A stretch of 64,000 nt of DNA from Bradyrhizobium roseum (GTDB lineage: Bacteria; Pseudomonadota; Alphaproteobacteria; Rhizobiales; Xanthobacteraceae). Below the pieces are notes generated by a model. The model saw only the letters and a list, made by a program, of their open reading frames with translations, was not told where the DNA came from and searched no databases. Made by a program: the position numbers and the translations under genes. Below, one piece after another: positions 1 to 11,185 of this stretch; position 1 is the first letter of the stretch; each line of letters opens with the position of its first letter. Where the stretch lies: NCBI RefSeq assembly GCF_030413175.1, contig NZ_CP129212.1, positions 4,650,001 to 4,714,000 of the forward strand, in the 5' to 3' direction.

Positions 1-904
<904 letters not shown>

Positions 905-908
<4 letters not shown>

Positions 909-1894
909 CCGCTGTGCTCGAAGTCGATCGGCTCACCAAGCACTTTGCGTTTCGCCGTGGCCTGTTCGGCGGCGAAGGAGCGGTGCGTGCCGTCGATGGC
1001 GTGACGTTTTCGCTGGCGCGAGGCGAAACGCTGGCGCTGGTCGGCGAATCCGGCTGCGGCAAGTCCACCGTGGCCCGGCTGGTGCTTCGGCTGGCTGATC
1101 CGACGTCAGGCACCATCCGCCTGAACGGTGAAGATGTCACGCACATGGCAGGTGAAAGCCTGCGGCAGGCTCGCCGCCATGTGCAACTGGTGTTTCAGGA
1201 CCCGTCCGCTTCGCTCAACCCGCGCATGACGGCGCGCCAGATCGTCGCCGAGCCCCTGATCAATTACGGCGCGGTCGACGACGCTGCGTTCGGCCGCCGG
1301 ATCGAAGCGCTATTCGACTCCGTTGGGCTGGCGCGACATCAGTGGGACCGCTTTCCGCATGAATTCTCAGGCGGCCAGCGACAGCGCCTCGGCATCGCGC
1401 GCGCATTGGCGCTCAATCCTGCGGTGCTGGTAGCGGATGAGCCGGTCGCGGCACTCGACGTTTCGATCCAGGCGCAAATCCTCAATCTGCTCGCCGATCT
1501 CAAGCGTGACCTCGGGCTGGCCTACCTGTTCATCAGCCACGACCTGAGTGTCGTGGAATTCATCAGCACGACGGTCGCGGTCATGTATCTCGGCACCATC
1601 GTCGAAATCGCCTCCCGCGATGCGTTCTTCAAAAATCCGCGGCATCCCTATGCGCGCGCCCTGCTCGACTCCGTTCCGGTCACCCATCCGAGCCGGCGCG
1701 GCCGGCGTGCGTTGTTGCAGGGAGAGATTCCAAGCGCCAGCGCGCTGCCGTCCGGGTGCCGGTTTCGAACGCGGTGCCCGATGGCGACGGCGATCTGTGC
1801 CGAACGGCCGCCGCCGCTGGAGGAGAAAGCCAGCGGTCATCAGGTGGCCTGCCACCATGTCGACCAACAGACGTCCGCAGCAGCCTATCAATGA
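905..1894 (+). CDS. Oligo/dipeptide ABC transporter ATP-binding protein (DppF/OppF type)
   Basis: Second ATPase of the same importer, 329 residues, beginning MTAVLEVDRLTKHF at the ATG that overlaps the previous stop. An in-frame upstream ATG exists but would run through the previous gene. Walker A GESGCGKST, Q-loop LVFQDPSASLNPR, signature FSGGQRQRLGIARAL, Walker B VLVADEPVAALD and H-loop FISHD are all present, followed by the C-terminal oligopeptide motif CRFRTRCP. DppF/OppF proteins pair with DppD/OppD to form the heterodimeric motor. The binding-protein gene follows 33 bp downstream, which is a usual operon layout. Confidence 0.95.
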
Positions 1895-1927
1895 AAACGA
1901 CAAAATCGTGTGAGGGGAGAAACCAAT

Positions 1928-3478
1928 ATGAACAGAACTCTGGGAGTCATCATCGCAGCGGCACTGGCCGTCACGGCCGTGCCGGCCTCGGCACAAACCA
2001 CCCTGAAGGTACGGCCGTTCGGTGATCTCAAGACCATCGATCCGATGGTGACGTCGGATTACATGGTCCGCAATCACGGCTACATGATCTACGACACGCT
2101 GTTTGCTCAGGATGAGAAAGGCACCATCAAACCGCAGATGGTACAAAGTTTCGCCACCACGCCGGACGGCCTGACCTGGACATTCGTGCTGCGCGACAAT
2201 CTGAAATTCCATGACGGTGCGGCCGTCACCGCCGCCGACGTCGTCGCCTCGCTCAGGCGCTGGGGCCAACTGGATGGCCTCGGCCAGCAATTGACCGCGC
2301 ACACGGCCTCACTGGAGGCCGTCGACGCCAAGACCGTCAAGCTCACCCTTCGGGATCGCTGGGGACTGGTGCTGGAGGCGCTCGGCAAGCCGAGTTCGAT
2401 GGTGCCGTTCATCATGCCCGAGCGGATTGCCAAAACGCCGACCAACGAGGCGGTCAAGGATCCGACCGGCTCCGGCCCGTTCATGATGAAGCGTGACGAG
2501 TGGTCACCGGGTTCGAAAGTGGTCTACGTCAAAGCGCCGACCTACGCGCCGCGCCAAGATCCGCCGAGCGGCCTCGCCGGTGGCAAGGTGGCAAATGTCG
2601 ATCGCGTCGAATGGGTGATCATCCCCGACGCGCAAACCGCGCTCAATGCGCTGCAAGCCGGCGAAATCGACATCTTCGAAGAGATTCCGCCTGATATGAT
2701 GACGCTGCTGAAAGGTAATGCCAAGGTGGGTATCGCCAGGCTTGCCGCGTTGCAGGGCGTGATGCGTCTCAACCAGGCGATCCCCCCGTTCAACAATGCC
2801 AAACTGCGCCAGGCCATGCTCCATCTGGTGGATCAGGAGCAGACGCTGCGCGCCTATGTCGACGACGCCTCGCTCTACACCAACTGCCCCTCGTTCTACA
2901 TGTGCGATTCGCCTTACTTCACCGACGCCGGCTGGCCAAAGCCAGACGTGGCCAAGGCGAAGCAACTGGTGAAGGAAAGCGGCTACGACGGGTCGCCGAT
3001 CGTGCTGCTCGATGCCACCGAAACCGCGCTGCATCCGCAGACGCTCGTGGTGGCGCAGGCGATGCGCGATATCGGGCTGAAGGTCGACTATCAGGCGATG
3101 GACTGGCCGACGCTGTCGACGCGGCGCGCCAGCAAGAATCCCGTCGCGCAAGGCGGCTGGTCCGCCTTCATGTCAGGGCCCGCGGCGCCGGATATGTTCG
3201 AGCCGGTCGGCCATCTGGCGTTGCGTTCGAACTGCGAAAAGGCCTGGTTCGGCTGGCCGTGCGACGAAACCATCGAGAAGCTGCGGGCGGAATTCACGAT
3301 GATTCCGGATCTCGAGGGCCGAAAGGCCAATGCGCGTGCGATCCAGCAGCGGGCCCTCGAAACCGTGCCCTACGTCCCGGTCGGACAGTTTTATCTGGTC
3401 CGGGGCTACCGCAAGGACCTCACCGGATTGCTCAGTGCGGGCGTCCCGGTCTACTGGAGCGTCGGCCGCGGGAAGTGA
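1928..3478 (+). CDS. ABC transporter substrate-binding protein, family 5 (peptide/nickel type)
   Basis: Periplasmic receptor of 516 residues. I chose the ATG at 1928 because GGGGAG lies about 9 bp upstream and it gives a clean Sec signal (MNRTLGVIIAAALAVTAVPASAQ); an in-frame upstream candidate at 1910 is less likely. The mature part shows the family-5 pattern: a DPM..SDY opening, YDTLF, WTFVLRDNLKFHDGAAVTAADVVASLRRW, and a VPYVPVGQFY-like end. The family binds peptides, opines, nickel chelates and other amines, so the ligand cannot be read from sequence. It lies directly after the two ATPase genes and is the last gene of this operon. Confidence 0.92.
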   Translation: MNRTLGVIIAAALAVTAVPASAQTTLKVRPFGDLKTIDPMVTSDYMVRNHGYMIYDTLFAQDEKGTIKPQMVQSFATTPDGLTWTFVLRDNLKFHDGAAVTAADVVASLRRWGQLDGLGQQLTAHTASLEAVDAKTVKLTLRDRWGLVLEALGKPSSMVPFIMPERIAKTPTNEAVKDPTGSGPFMMKRDEWSPGSKVVYVKAPTYAPRQDPPSGLAGGKVANVDRVEWVIIPDAQTALNALQAGEIDIFEEIPPDMMTLLKGNAKVGIARLAALQGVMRLNQAIPPFNNAKLRQAMLHLVDQEQTLRAYVDDASLYTNCPSFYMCDSPYFTDAGWPKPDVAKAKQLVKESGYDGSPIVLLDATETALHPQTLVVAQAMRDIGLKVDYQAMDWPTLSTRRASKNPVAQGGWSAFMSGPAAPDMFEPVGHLALRSNCEKAWFGWPCDETIEKLRAEFTMIPDLEGRKANARAIQQRALETVPYVPVGQFYLVRGYRKDLTGLLSAGVPVYWSVGRGK

Positions 3479-3957
3479 TCGGTGGGCACGTCATGTTCGC
3501 CGGGCCGAGAGAGGGCAAAACGAACAGGGCTCGACGCCCTGCCCGTCCAAGCCTTCAATGTCGGGAGATTTCCATTGCTGCGCAAAGGCGCGTCGGCCCC
3601 TGCGCGGCTGGTCGCTTTCGTTTCGCGTAGTTCGCTGAAAACGACATTGAGGCGGCACCAAGGGATTCTGGCACCGCTCGCCAGAAGGCTGTTGAAGATG
3701 AGGAATAGCGGCCCGCGACTTTCCGATCGAGAATGGATCGAATCGTTGCGCGACGGAGGCTTCTATCTCGAGCGACGCTTACGATTGCGACGACACCCTG
3801 CGGCGCCATCCCGCAGGTCATGTCAATACGCTCGCAGCGCTTAGAAGCAACCGCCTCCGATACAGACGTTCTTTGCCAGCAAAATAACGCGCTTGATCGT
3901 GTTGTAGCGACAGCGCGCGTACCGATGGTGACAAATCTTGGATGGACGCGCGGAGTG
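3479..3957 (+). other. Convergent intergenic region, no gene recognised
   Basis: About 480 bp between two operons that converge. Short open frames here show no family resemblance, signal peptide or good ribosome site. A perfect 6-bp-stem hairpin, CAGGGC-TCGAC-GCCCTG, lies at 3525-3541 shortly after the binding-protein stop but lacks a T run; it could be part of a transcription end. Confidence 0.4.
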
Positions 3958-4710
3958 TCAGATCGGATCGTCGACGATCAAATGTGGCTTGCCCTGCGAA
4001 CAAGATTCGACACGCGCCCTGATACGAAAGGTGGCGGCAAGGTTTTCCGGCGTCAGAACATCGATCGCCGCACCGAAATCGTACAACGTCCCGCCGGAGA
4101 GGATCGCAACCTTGTCCGCGAATTTCAGCGCCAAGTCGAGATGATGCATCGCGATCAGCACGAGCATGCCGCCGTCGTGCGCAAGGTTGCGTACCTGCCG
4201 CATCGCTTCCAACTGGCGGTGCATGTCCAGCGCGCTGGTCGGCTCGTCCAGGAGCAGCACCTCCGGCTCGCGCACGAGACATTGGGCAAGCCCGACAAGC
4301 TGACGTTGTCCACCGCTCAGCTCGGAAAGGATTTCACTGGCCAGATCGCTCATATCGAGTTGCGCCAGCGCCTGGTCAACCGCCGACAGATCAGATTTCT
4401 CCAGACGCCAGCCGCTTACTTGTTTGCGTGCAAGCAGGACGGATTCGAACACGGTCAAGGCCGCGCTTGCGGTTTGGTCCTGAGGCATGTAGGCGATGGC
4501 GAGATTCCTGTCGCGCGCCCCTTCCAGCCGGCACTCGCCCGGACCCGGAAGAATGGCTGCCAGACGGCGGAACAGCGTCGACTTTCCCGCGGCATTCGGT
4601 CCAATGACGGCCACTACCTCACCGCCATGACAGGGGGGAATCGTCACATCACGCAGCACCTCGCGTGATCCAAAGCGGGCGCCAAGGCGATGCGTGCTGA
4701 GCACTACCAT
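3958..4710 (-). CDS. Iron-siderophore ABC transporter ATP-binding protein (FecE/FhuC type)
   Basis: Cytoplasmic ATPase, 250 residues, last gene of the siderophore operon. It starts MVVLSTHRLGARFG and overlaps the end of the permease gene by 7 bp. Motifs: Walker A GPNAAGKST, Q-loop YMPQD (as in FecE/BtuD), signature LSGGQRQLVGLAQCL, Walker B VLLLDEPTSALD, and an H-loop in which MHHLD is seen where many homologues have MHDLN. It powers import of ferric siderophore across the inner membrane through the neighbouring FecCD permease. Assignment to ferric-siderophore uptake rests on the family and on the operon context. Confidence 0.93.
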   Translation of the reverse strand: MVVLSTHRLGARFGSREVLRDVTIPPCHGGEVVAVIGPNAAGKSTLFRRLAAILPGPGECRLEGARDRNLAIAYMPQDQTASAALTVFESVLLARKQVSGWRLEKSDLSAVDQALAQLDMSDLASEILSELSGGQRQLVGLAQCLVREPEVLLLDEPTSALDMHRQLEAMRQVRNLAHDGGMLVLIAMHHLDLALKFADKVAILSGGTLYDFGAAIDVLTPENLAATFRIRARVESCSQGKPHLIVDDPI

Positions 4711-5771
4711 ATGTCTCTTCCGCTCTTCAGGATCAAATACAGGAAAACCGGCAATCCAATTGCCGAGGTGACGATGCCGATCGGCAGGACGGCGCCGGGT
4801 ACCACGACCTTGGTCAGGATCGAACTCAACGACATGATCAGCGCACCGGTCAGCGCACTCGCGGGCAGCAGGAACCGCTGGTCTTCGCCGACCATCATGC
4901 GGGCGATGTGCGGACCGACGAGACCGATGAAGCCGATCGTGCCCACGAACGCGACCGGGATCGCCGACAGCAGGGAGACCAGGATCAAGGTTTCGAGCCG
5001 CAGGCGACGCACGGGAATACCAAAGCTCGCCGCCCGCGCCTCGCCGAGACGCAGGGCCGTCAACTGCCAACGGCGGCGCAGAAAGACCGGCAGGGTTGCG
5101 CCCACGACGAGCGCAGTGATGGCAAGCTTGGGCCAATTTGCCTTGGTCAGGCTGCCCATGGTCCAGAACACGATGGCCGCGACCGCTTGTTCGGCCGCGA
5201 AATACTGGGTGATGGCGAGTGCCGTATTGAAGCTGAAAACCAGCGCGATGCCCAAAAGCACGATCATCTGGATCGAGGCACCGCGCCGAAGGCTGGCCAG
5301 ATGGATCAGGACGGCGGTCGCCATCGCTACGACGAAAGCATTGCCCGCGACGATGTAGTCGCCTGCCATGGGAAGCAGCGCGACACCAAAGGCGAGCGCC
5401 AGGGCCGCACCGAAGCTTGCACCTGCGGAGATGCCCAGCGTGAACGGGCTCGCCAGCGGATTGTTCAGGATCGTCTGCATCTGGGCGCCGGCGATGGCAA
5501 GCGCAACGCCGACCACGACGCCCATCAGGGCCGACGGCATCCGGATCGACCAGACAATGACGCGCATCTGCGGATCCGCCTCTGCCGGCAGAACAAGTGT
5601 GCGCACAACGTCTCCAAACCCATAGCTGGCCGGTCCAGTCGAAAGGTCGCCGAGCAGCGCGACGCAAACTCCGATCGTCAGCACGACCACAACGATCCAG
5701 CGCCTGGCGGTGAGCGCTCGGTAGGCGTCGCGTCCGGCCAGGGACAGTGCTTCAGTTTGGAGATTTGTCAT
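4704..5771 (-). CDS. Iron-siderophore ABC transporter permease (FecCD family)
   Basis: Inner-membrane permease of 355 residues with about ten predicted hydrophobic segments. FecCD hallmarks are visible: the VLPAEADPQMRVIVWSIR opening, RMPSALMGVVVGVALAIAGAQMQTILNNPLASP, LGISAGASFGAALAL, and FVGTIGFIGLVGPHIARMM near the C-terminus. One homodimeric FecCD protein of this length is enough for a transporter. It overlaps the binding-protein gene by 4 bp and the ATPase by 7 bp, so the three are translated as a unit. Substrate is inferred to be the ferric form of the siderophore made by this operon. Confidence 0.95.
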   Translation of the reverse strand: MTNLQTEALSLAGRDAYRALTARRWIVVVVLTIGVCVALLGDLSTGPASYGFGDVVRTLVLPAEADPQMRVIVWSIRMPSALMGVVVGVALAIAGAQMQTILNNPLASPFTLGISAGASFGAALALAFGVALLPMAGDYIVAGNAFVVAMATAVLIHLASLRRGASIQMIVLLGIALVFSFNTALAITQYFAAEQAVAAIVFWTMGSLTKANWPKLAITALVVGATLPVFLRRRWQLTALRLGEARAASFGIPVRRLRLETLILVSLLSAIPVAFVGTIGFIGLVGPHIARMMVGEDQRFLLPASALTGALIMSLSSILTKVVVPGAVLPIGIVTSAIGLPVFLYLILKSGRDIW

Positions 5772-6940
5772 CGTTGGCTGCTAGAAAGGCTGGTGCTGTA
5801 GCCGGATCGGTACTCGATCGGCAGGAAGCGCCGATGGTATTCGGCAAAGGTTGCATCGGGATCCAGATCGGCAAACAGATCAGGGTGCAGCCACTTCGCC
5901 AATTGCTGGACCGCAACGAATTCGTAGGGGCTATTGTAGAACTGGTGCCAGATGCCGTGAAAACTCCGCGTCTTCTTTGCCGCGATACCGGTATAGGCAT
6001 CGCGGGTGGTGAACCACTCGAGCTTCTTGCGCGTCAGGCGAGGATCTGCCCCCGGTCCGAGCGGTATCCAGCGGCCCCCGGGCACATAGGCTTGCCAGTC
6101 TGCGCTGGTAACCACCACATGCTCAGGATCGGCAACGATGACCTGTTCGGGACTGATCTGTCCGAAGGTCGAAGGGATGATGCTGCTTGCGATATTCTGG
6201 CCACCTGCGAGTTCGACATATCTGCCAAAATTCTCTGCGCCGAACGACAGGCAGCAATCTTGCGAGTAGCCTCCGATCCGTTCGATGAACACCTTGGGGC
6301 GCTTCGGTTGTTTGGCGGCGAGCACGTCGCTCACCGCCGCCATGGCCTGGCGGCGGAACGCGATGATCTCTTCCGCACGCGCCTCGCGCCCCATGATCTT
6401 GCCGAGCAGCCTGATGGTCGGCTCGGTGTTCTCCAGAGGATGGTGGCGAAAATCGACGTAGACGACCGGTATGCTGAGCGCCGCGAGCTTCTCGATGTAG
6501 TTGGCTTCCTTGTTGGCCTGCATGGCTTCCAGATTAAGCAGCACCACGTCGGGCTTCTGGATGATCGCCGACTCGATATCGATCAAACTGTCCTCCTGGC
6601 CCTTGAAGGAAGGAAGTTTCTCCAACTGGGGAAAAGCCTTGAGATATTGCGCATAAGTGGCCGGGTCGGCCGCGATCAGATCGGTACGCCAGGCGACCAC
6701 ATGTGCCAGCGGATCCCTGGGCTCCAGCGATGCAATGAGATAGAGCTGCCGACCTTCGCCCAAAAGCATGCGCTTGACGGGTGCGTTGAGGATCACCTGA
6801 CGGCCCGCAAGGTCCGTAAGGATAAGCGGCGCCTGCGTCTGTGCAGGTCCAGGTTCGCCGGCACATGCGGCTATTGGAAACAAGACGGTCAGAACAAGCG
6901 TCATCATCGCGGCATTCAGCAGCGAACGGCGATCCTTCAT
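5768..6940 (-). CDS. Periplasmic iron-siderophore-binding protein (FecB/FepB, TroA-like fold)
   Basis: 390 residues from the ATG at 6940, preceded by AGAGAGGT; a longer frame upstream would overlap the MFS gene without a ribosome site. The N-terminus is a signal peptide ending in IAAC, so it may be a lipoprotein. The core matches the periplasmic-binding PF01497 pattern: [26 protein letters not shown], a long helix, and [18 protein letters not shown]. It is longer than the usual 300 or so residues of FecB. It sits between the exporter and the FecCD permease with 4-bp overlaps on both sides. Predicted role is handing ferric siderophore from the TonB receptor to the permease. Confidence 0.88.
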   Translation of the reverse strand: MKDRRSLLNAAMMTLVLTVLFPIAACAGEPGPAQTQAPLILTDLAGRQVILNAPVKRMLLGEGRQLYLIASLEPRDPLAHVVAWRTDLIAADPATYAQYLKAFPQLEKLPSFKGQEDSLIDIESAIIQKPDVVLLNLEAMQANKEANYIEKLAALSIPVVYVDFRHHPLENTEPTIRLLGKIMGREARAEEIIAFRRQAMAAVSDVLAAKQPKRPKVFIERIGGYSQDCCLSFGAENFGRYVELAGGQNIASSIIPSTFGQISPEQVIVADPEHVVVTSADWQAYVPGGRWIPLGPGADPRLTRKKLEWFTTRDAYTGIAAKKTRSFHGIWHQFYNSPYEFVAVQQLAKWLHPDLFADLDPDATFAEYHRRFLPIEYRSGYSTSLSSSQR

Positions 6941-8166
6941 CGTTGACCTCTCTTTTGAGTTGAGCGCGCCGCTTTGAACCATATGCCGAGGGCCGACAAG
7001 AATGATAAGGCATAAAGCGCGGCGACCAGCGGGAAAGCAGCACCGACACCGAAGAGCTGGGTGACCGCGACGCCGGCAATGATGCCGCTCGCGGAAGCAG
7101 CCTGCTGGGAGGCTTGCGCAAGGCCCAGGACCGCACCTTGCCGATCATTGGCCGCGGTGACCGAAATGAGCGCGAGAAGAACTGGCGTCGTTCCTCCAAG
7201 AAGTACGCCCCAGATAAAATACAGAAACGCGAATACGGCAACGGAGCCCGTGCTTCCCGCCAGATGCGTGACCAGAGCGCACGCGGCCGAAATAAGCACA
7301 TTGCCGCCCAGCACATAGGTTGGCGTTCTGTTCTCGAAGAGCCGCGCCCATAGCGGCGCGGCCACGACAAAGCCGCATGCCAGCAGTCCGTAAGTGAGGC
7401 CAGCCACCCAGTGCCGGGCGCCAAATATCTCGGTCATGTACAGCGCGAACGGAACCTGCAGGACCATGCGGCTGGCAAGCAGCATGCCCATCAGGACAAG
7501 AAGAGCTGCAAGCGGAACACCAGTCGACGCCGAAGGCTTTGCGGTACCCGCGCTTCCGGAACTGGCGGCAATAATTCCTGGCGGCGGAACGGGAAGGCTC
7601 AACCAGGCAACGGCAGCGCACAGCGCGCAGACTACACCGGCGGTCAGATTTATTGCGGCAAATGGCAAGCTATCGAGGATCAGCCCGCCCAGGAAGGCGC
7701 CGCCCAGCGAGCCCACATTGGTCGCAACCTGAAGCCAGGCGAACAGGCTGGCGCGGTCTTTCCCGCCGGTAACCTGCACGCCATAGGCCTGCGCTGGGGC
7801 GATGTAGCCGGCGCAGGCGCCCTGCAAGAAACGCAGCACCATGATCGTCCAGACATCCTGTGCAACGGCAACAAGCAACTGCGTGATGGCGAGGCCGCCG
7901 AGCGCCCGAACCATCATCAGCCGATTGCCATAGCGATCGCCCATTCGCCCCCAGAAGGCGCTGGTCAGCGACATGCCGATCATCGGGCCAACGTAGACGC
8001 CGATGCCTGCCAGCCCAAAGACACTGTCGGAAGGGCTCAGCAGCCTGATCTGGATCGGCCAGAATGGACCGCTCATTTCCATGGCGCCCATGGAAATGAA
8101 TTGCAGCCCGAACAGCGTAACGAAAACCGGTCCGAAGCCGCGAACCGCGGCAGAAGCGCTGGTCAT
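6937..8166 (-). CDS. MFS transporter, probable siderophore exporter (SbnD-like role)
   Basis: 409 residues, twelve predicted transmembrane segments. The major-facilitator loop 2-3 signature is visible as [21 protein letters not shown], and the protein opens with [26 protein letters not shown]. It overlaps both the synthetase gene upstream and the binding-protein gene downstream by 4 bp. In staphyloferrin B and several other NIS loci an MFS protein in this position exports the finished siderophore, so export is the likely job here. Direction and cargo cannot be read from sequence; uptake of the ferric complex is the alternative but is already served by the FecBCD system next to it. Confidence 0.85.
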   Translation of the reverse strand: MTSASAAVRGFGPVFVTLFGLQFISMGAMEMSGPFWPIQIRLLSPSDSVFGLAGIGVYVGPMIGMSLTSAFWGRMGDRYGNRLMMVRALGGLAITQLLVAVAQDVWTIMVLRFLQGACAGYIAPAQAYGVQVTGGKDRASLFAWLQVATNVGSLGGAFLGGLILDSLPFAAINLTAGVVCALCAAVAWLSLPVPPPGIIAASSGSAGTAKPSASTGVPLAALLVLMGMLLASRMVLQVPFALYMTEIFGARHWVAGLTYGLLACGFVVAAPLWARLFENRTPTYVLGGNVLISAACALVTHLAGSTGSVAVFAFLYFIWGVLLGGTTPVLLALISVTAANDRQGAVLGLAQASQQAASASGIIAGVAVTQLFGVGAAFPLVAALYALSFLSALGIWFKAARSTQKRGQR

Positions 8167-10052
8167 TCCGCTCCCGCCATTGGATTTGGCAATTCGTGCT
8201 CAAGGCGATAGTCGCGATACCGCTCCAGATGCATCCGCAGCACCGAGCGGGTCGGCCACGGCTTCTCGAGAAATGCCCTGCGCTCCTCCAGCCAGAACGC
8301 GTCCGAAAGCATGCGCGGCCTCAGGGCATCAAACACTGCCTCGGTCTCTTTCCGCAGGATGTGCCAAAGTCTTGTGCCCGGCAGCGCATATTGTTCGTGA
8401 AGGCACAGCGCGATCTCATGAAGGTGGCAGAAGAAACAGGCGTCGATGACGAATGAGCGCACGGGAGTGATATCGTCGTCAAATGTGGTAGGCAATATCC
8501 CCACGCGGCTGAAGGGCTCGAGGTGGTGTCCGCGTTCCCTGAACAACGGCGCAAAGCTGCGACCATCGCCGAAGTCACGGATCAACAATTTTCGCGGGCA
8601 ACCGGCTTCATCGAACAGGATCGTGCTGTTCTGCTGATGCGCCTCAAAGGCTATTCCGTAAAGCAGGTACATGGCGAGCGTCGGCCCGATGACCGTTGCA
8701 GCATAGGCGCGAAAGAACGACGATACGGCCGCGGCGCTTTCATCGCCACGTCTCGCAATCAGTTCACAAATGAGCGGGCGGCCGTCGATCGGGCTTGCCG
8801 TCAAGAGTGCGGCGACGGTGACCGGCAACAGCCCGTCATTTCGTGCCAAGGCGTCGGAGTTGCGGTAGACGACCGAAAGAAAGCGCCCCGGGTGCTCATC
8901 ACCCGTTACCGGGTCGTGCAGGATGGCGCCCAGCTCTTCGGTGAAGATCTCCAGGGTCTCGGCGAGACCTCTCTCTTTTGAAAGAATATTCGCAATCAGG
9001 GTGCTGAGGCGCGGCCCCATGTGGATCGACTTGGCCTGCAGCGTACGCTGTTCGCTGGTCATCCAGATCGCGACCGGCAGTTTGATGAAGGGCCTCGATT
9101 CCCTTGTATCCGGCAGCATCGTGCGGAACGACATGGCGGGCAGCGTCACGACCTCCGGACCGTCAGGGTCGAAAACGCCGGAAGCGATCTCGGATGCGAA
9201 TTCACGGCGAACGAAATTTTCGAGGTGCCAGATATGAACAGGAAGCGGAAGCCAGTGCTCGGGAGACTTTCCACGCTTATTCAAGCCGTCGGCCCAATCG
9301 CGCCAGAGTTCGGGGAATTTCTGCGCGAACCATTCCAAATAGCTGCCGACATGCGGCATCTTCTCCACATAGGCCCACTCCTTGCGCAGCGCCGCGACGC
9401 GAACGGACACGCGAGCACCGAACTCCGGCGACAGCGCAGCGACCTCCTCCGCCGACAGGTTGGGTTTGGCCTTCCATGTCGGATAGAAGGGATGACCTTC
9501 CAGCGCACCCCACTGATCGAGGGCCATGGCCGCCAGATGCTTCGGCAGGCTGTTTTCCAGATATGCGAGGAACCCCGTCGCACCCGCCTCTGTCACTTTC
9601 CCCCGCAACTCGGCGCTCCAGCGCTCCCGGTGAGCACGTGCCAGCACGTCGTTGCGCATGCTGCCCTCGACGTCGCACATGAGATGCCGGACGCCATCCG
9701 GTGCGGGCGTGATGGCGAGGACGGGCGCGACCTGATCGATAAACTCGGACGGATCATCGATCCGGAGCCGAGTGCCGGTTTCATCGAGTATCTCGACAGA
9801 GCCGCGATTTTGAAATGTTCTGGCCGGCGCGCGACGCAGGTCACTGAAATACAGAACCCGGCGCGACTGCCAAAGCGGAAGCCATGCCTGGTTGCCCTCG
9901 CGCGCCCACAACAGTGCATCCGATTGAAGAAGCCGCTCGGCAAACAGGCAGCGGACCAACCGGTTGAGTGCGTTGCGCGACGCGGCCGACCGAAGGCGCT
10001 CGCCATGTGCCTCAGCTTCGGCATCTGCCGTCGAAGACATCCTCTGCTCCAT
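8163..10052 (-). CDS. IucA/IucC family NIS siderophore synthetase
   Basis: Cytosolic ATP-dependent ligase of 629 residues that joins a carboxylic acid to an amine or alcohol, as in aerobactin, achromobactin and staphyloferrin B synthesis. Family landmarks in order: [16 protein letters not shown] (ATP/substrate region, about 185-200), [25 protein letters not shown] (about 325-350), [17 protein letters not shown] (about 464-480) and [12 protein letters not shown]. The C-terminal FhuF-like part is present. It is the only NIS synthetase in the operon, whereas staphyloferrin B needs three (SbnC, SbnE, SbnF), so the product should be simpler or made by repeated use of one enzyme. A gap of 5 bp separates it from the opine-dehydrogenase gene. 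Confidence 0.93.
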   Translation of the reverse strand: MEQRMSSTADAEAEAHGERLRSAASRNALNRLVRCLFAERLLQSDALLWAREGNQAWLPLWQSRRVLYFSDLRRAPARTFQNRGSVEILDETGTRLRIDDPSEFIDQVAPVLAITPAPDGVRHLMCDVEGSMRNDVLARAHRERWSAELRGKVTEAGATGFLAYLENSLPKHLAAMALDQWGALEGHPFYPTWKAKPNLSAEEVAALSPEFGARVSVRVAALRKEWAYVEKMPHVGSYLEWFAQKFPELWRDWADGLNKRGKSPEHWLPLPVHIWHLENFVRREFASEIASGVFDPDGPEVVTLPAMSFRTMLPDTRESRPFIKLPVAIWMTSEQRTLQAKSIHMGPRLSTLIANILSKERGLAETLEIFTEELGAILHDPVTGDEHPGRFLSVVYRNSDALARNDGLLPVTVAALLTASPIDGRPLICELIARRGDESAAAVSSFFRAYAATVIGPTLAMYLLYGIAFEAHQQNSTILFDEAGCPRKLLIRDFGDGRSFAPLFRERGHHLEPFSRVGILPTTFDDDITPVRSFVIDACFFCHLHEIALCLHEQYALPGTRLWHILRKETEAVFDALRPRMLSDAFWLEERRAFLEKPWPTRSVLRMHLERYRDYRLEHELPNPMAGAE

Positions 10053-10057
10053 AACGC

Positions 10058-11185
10058 TTACTCCGGCCAGTTTGCAGGCAAGCAGGTCGGCGGCGACTCG
10101 GTGAAGCCGCCGTTGAGCGCCCAGTTGTAGGTTTTCGTGATCGCGGGGGTTGCCACATCGAGCCGCGCGGCCAGTTCCACCAGCAGCGCCTGACCGCAGG
10201 CGATGTCTTCGTGGAAGGCACGGCTGGCGCGATCGATGACCAGGCCGGGCCCGTTCGGATTGGGAACAAGCGGGGCGTGAATGCCCGCATAGGCGCGGTT
10301 GGTTCGCAACAGCGAATACATGGTGCTGCTGTCTTCGATCTGGTCGCCGTAAGCCTCGATCAATTCCTGCCGGAGCGGCTTTACCGAGCTGAGATCGATG
10401 CCCAGGCGCGCCTCGACCGCATGCCGGATGGCCTGGTTCTCCGCATCACAGGCCTCCAGCAACTCGGCGCCGGCCCGCGGGCAATCGCTCCACCAGCAAA
10501 GCGGGCGGTCGAACGGCTTGTTTTCCCAGGGCGCGCCAGGCCCGATCAAGGCGTAGAGCACGGCGGGATGCATGATCGCGTTGCCCGGCGTCAGCGTAAT
10601 CTCCAGATAGTCCTGCAGCACCGTGACGGGCGCTTCGTAGAGCCGGCCGAGCATCGCCTGGAGCGCGACGACGCTCGCTTCGGTTTCGCGGCGGTGAAGA
10701 GCTGCGAACAAATGAGCCTTGGCGCCTCCCATGCGTACGCGCTCGCCCGGGATCAGCTCAAAGGCGGTATGCGGCACGTCCTTCATGCCCCAGATCACGG
10801 CATTGTCTGCGCCCGACAGGCTTTTCGCCGCCAACCAGTCGAAGCCGCAAAAGCCGGGAATCGCGCCGACATAGACCGGCCTGTCGCGGGGGAGATGCCG
10901 TGCGAGGTCGTCCAGGAGTGCAGGCCGCGCATGGGCCGGCTGTGTCACGATGACAAGGTCGGTGTCGGCGAGTGCCTCGCCCGGATCGGTACCGACATGG
11001 TCGGGCCGGCCGCCCAACACGAGACCGTCCGGCATCTCAGCCCGCCAAACGCCTTCGCCAAGCGCCCACCGATCGACGACGGCCGGCGCTCCCGTCAACA
11101 CCGACACAGTGACGCCTGCGCGCTGCTTGAACAGCACGGCATTCAAATGCCCCGTTCGCCCTGCCCCGCAGATCGTCACCTTCAT
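10058..11185 (-). CDS. Octopine/nopaline dehydrogenase family protein (candidate SbnB replacement or opine-forming enzyme)
   Basis: 375 residues. The N-terminal Rossmann domain starts VTICGAGRTGHLNAVLF (GxGxxG, NAD(P) binding). The C-terminal helical domain matches the NAD/NADP octopine/nopaline dehydrogenase family, with TLTPGNAIMHPAVLYALIGP carrying the family's conserved histidine (about 205-225). Known members interconvert an N-(carboxyalkyl) amino acid with an amino acid plus a keto acid. In staphyloferrin B synthesis SbnB oxidatively cleaves N-(1-amino-1-carboxyl-2-ethyl)-glutamate, an opine-like secondary amine, but SbnB belongs to the ornithine-cyclodeaminase family. This gene lies 3' of the SbnA-like gene with a 4-bp overlap, exactly where SbnB would be expected. 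The alternative is that it forms a carboxyethyl-amine group within the siderophore. Confidence 0.82.
   Translation of the reverse strand: MKVTICGAGRTGHLNAVLFKQRAGVTVSVLTGAPAVVDRWALGEGVWRAEMPDGLVLGGRPDHVGTDPGEALADTDLVIVTQPAHARPALLDDLARHLPRDRPVYVGAIPGFCGFDWLAAKSLSGADNAVIWGMKDVPHTAFELIPGERVRMGGAKAHLFAALHRRETEASVVALQAMLGRLYEAPVTVLQDYLEITLTPGNAIMHPAVLYALIGPGAPWENKPFDRPLCWWSDCPRAGAELLEACDAENQAIRHAVEARLGIDLSSVKPLRQELIEAYGDQIEDSSTMYSLLRTNRAYAGIHAPLVPNPNGPGLVIDRASRAFHEDIACGQALLVELAARLDVATPAITKTYNWALNGGFTESPPTCLPANWPE

Noticed and set aside
3733..4668. Long plus-strand frame opposite the FecE-type ATPase
   Set aside because: Antisense shadow of a well-supported gene, with no family features; the same applies to other long frames opposite GC-rich genes.
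10058..11185. Staphylopine/pseudopaline-type opine metallophore synthesis
   Set aside because: No nicotianamine-synthase-like gene is present, while NIS synthetase and SbnA/SbnH-like genes are; the locus is better read as a carboxylate siderophore system.
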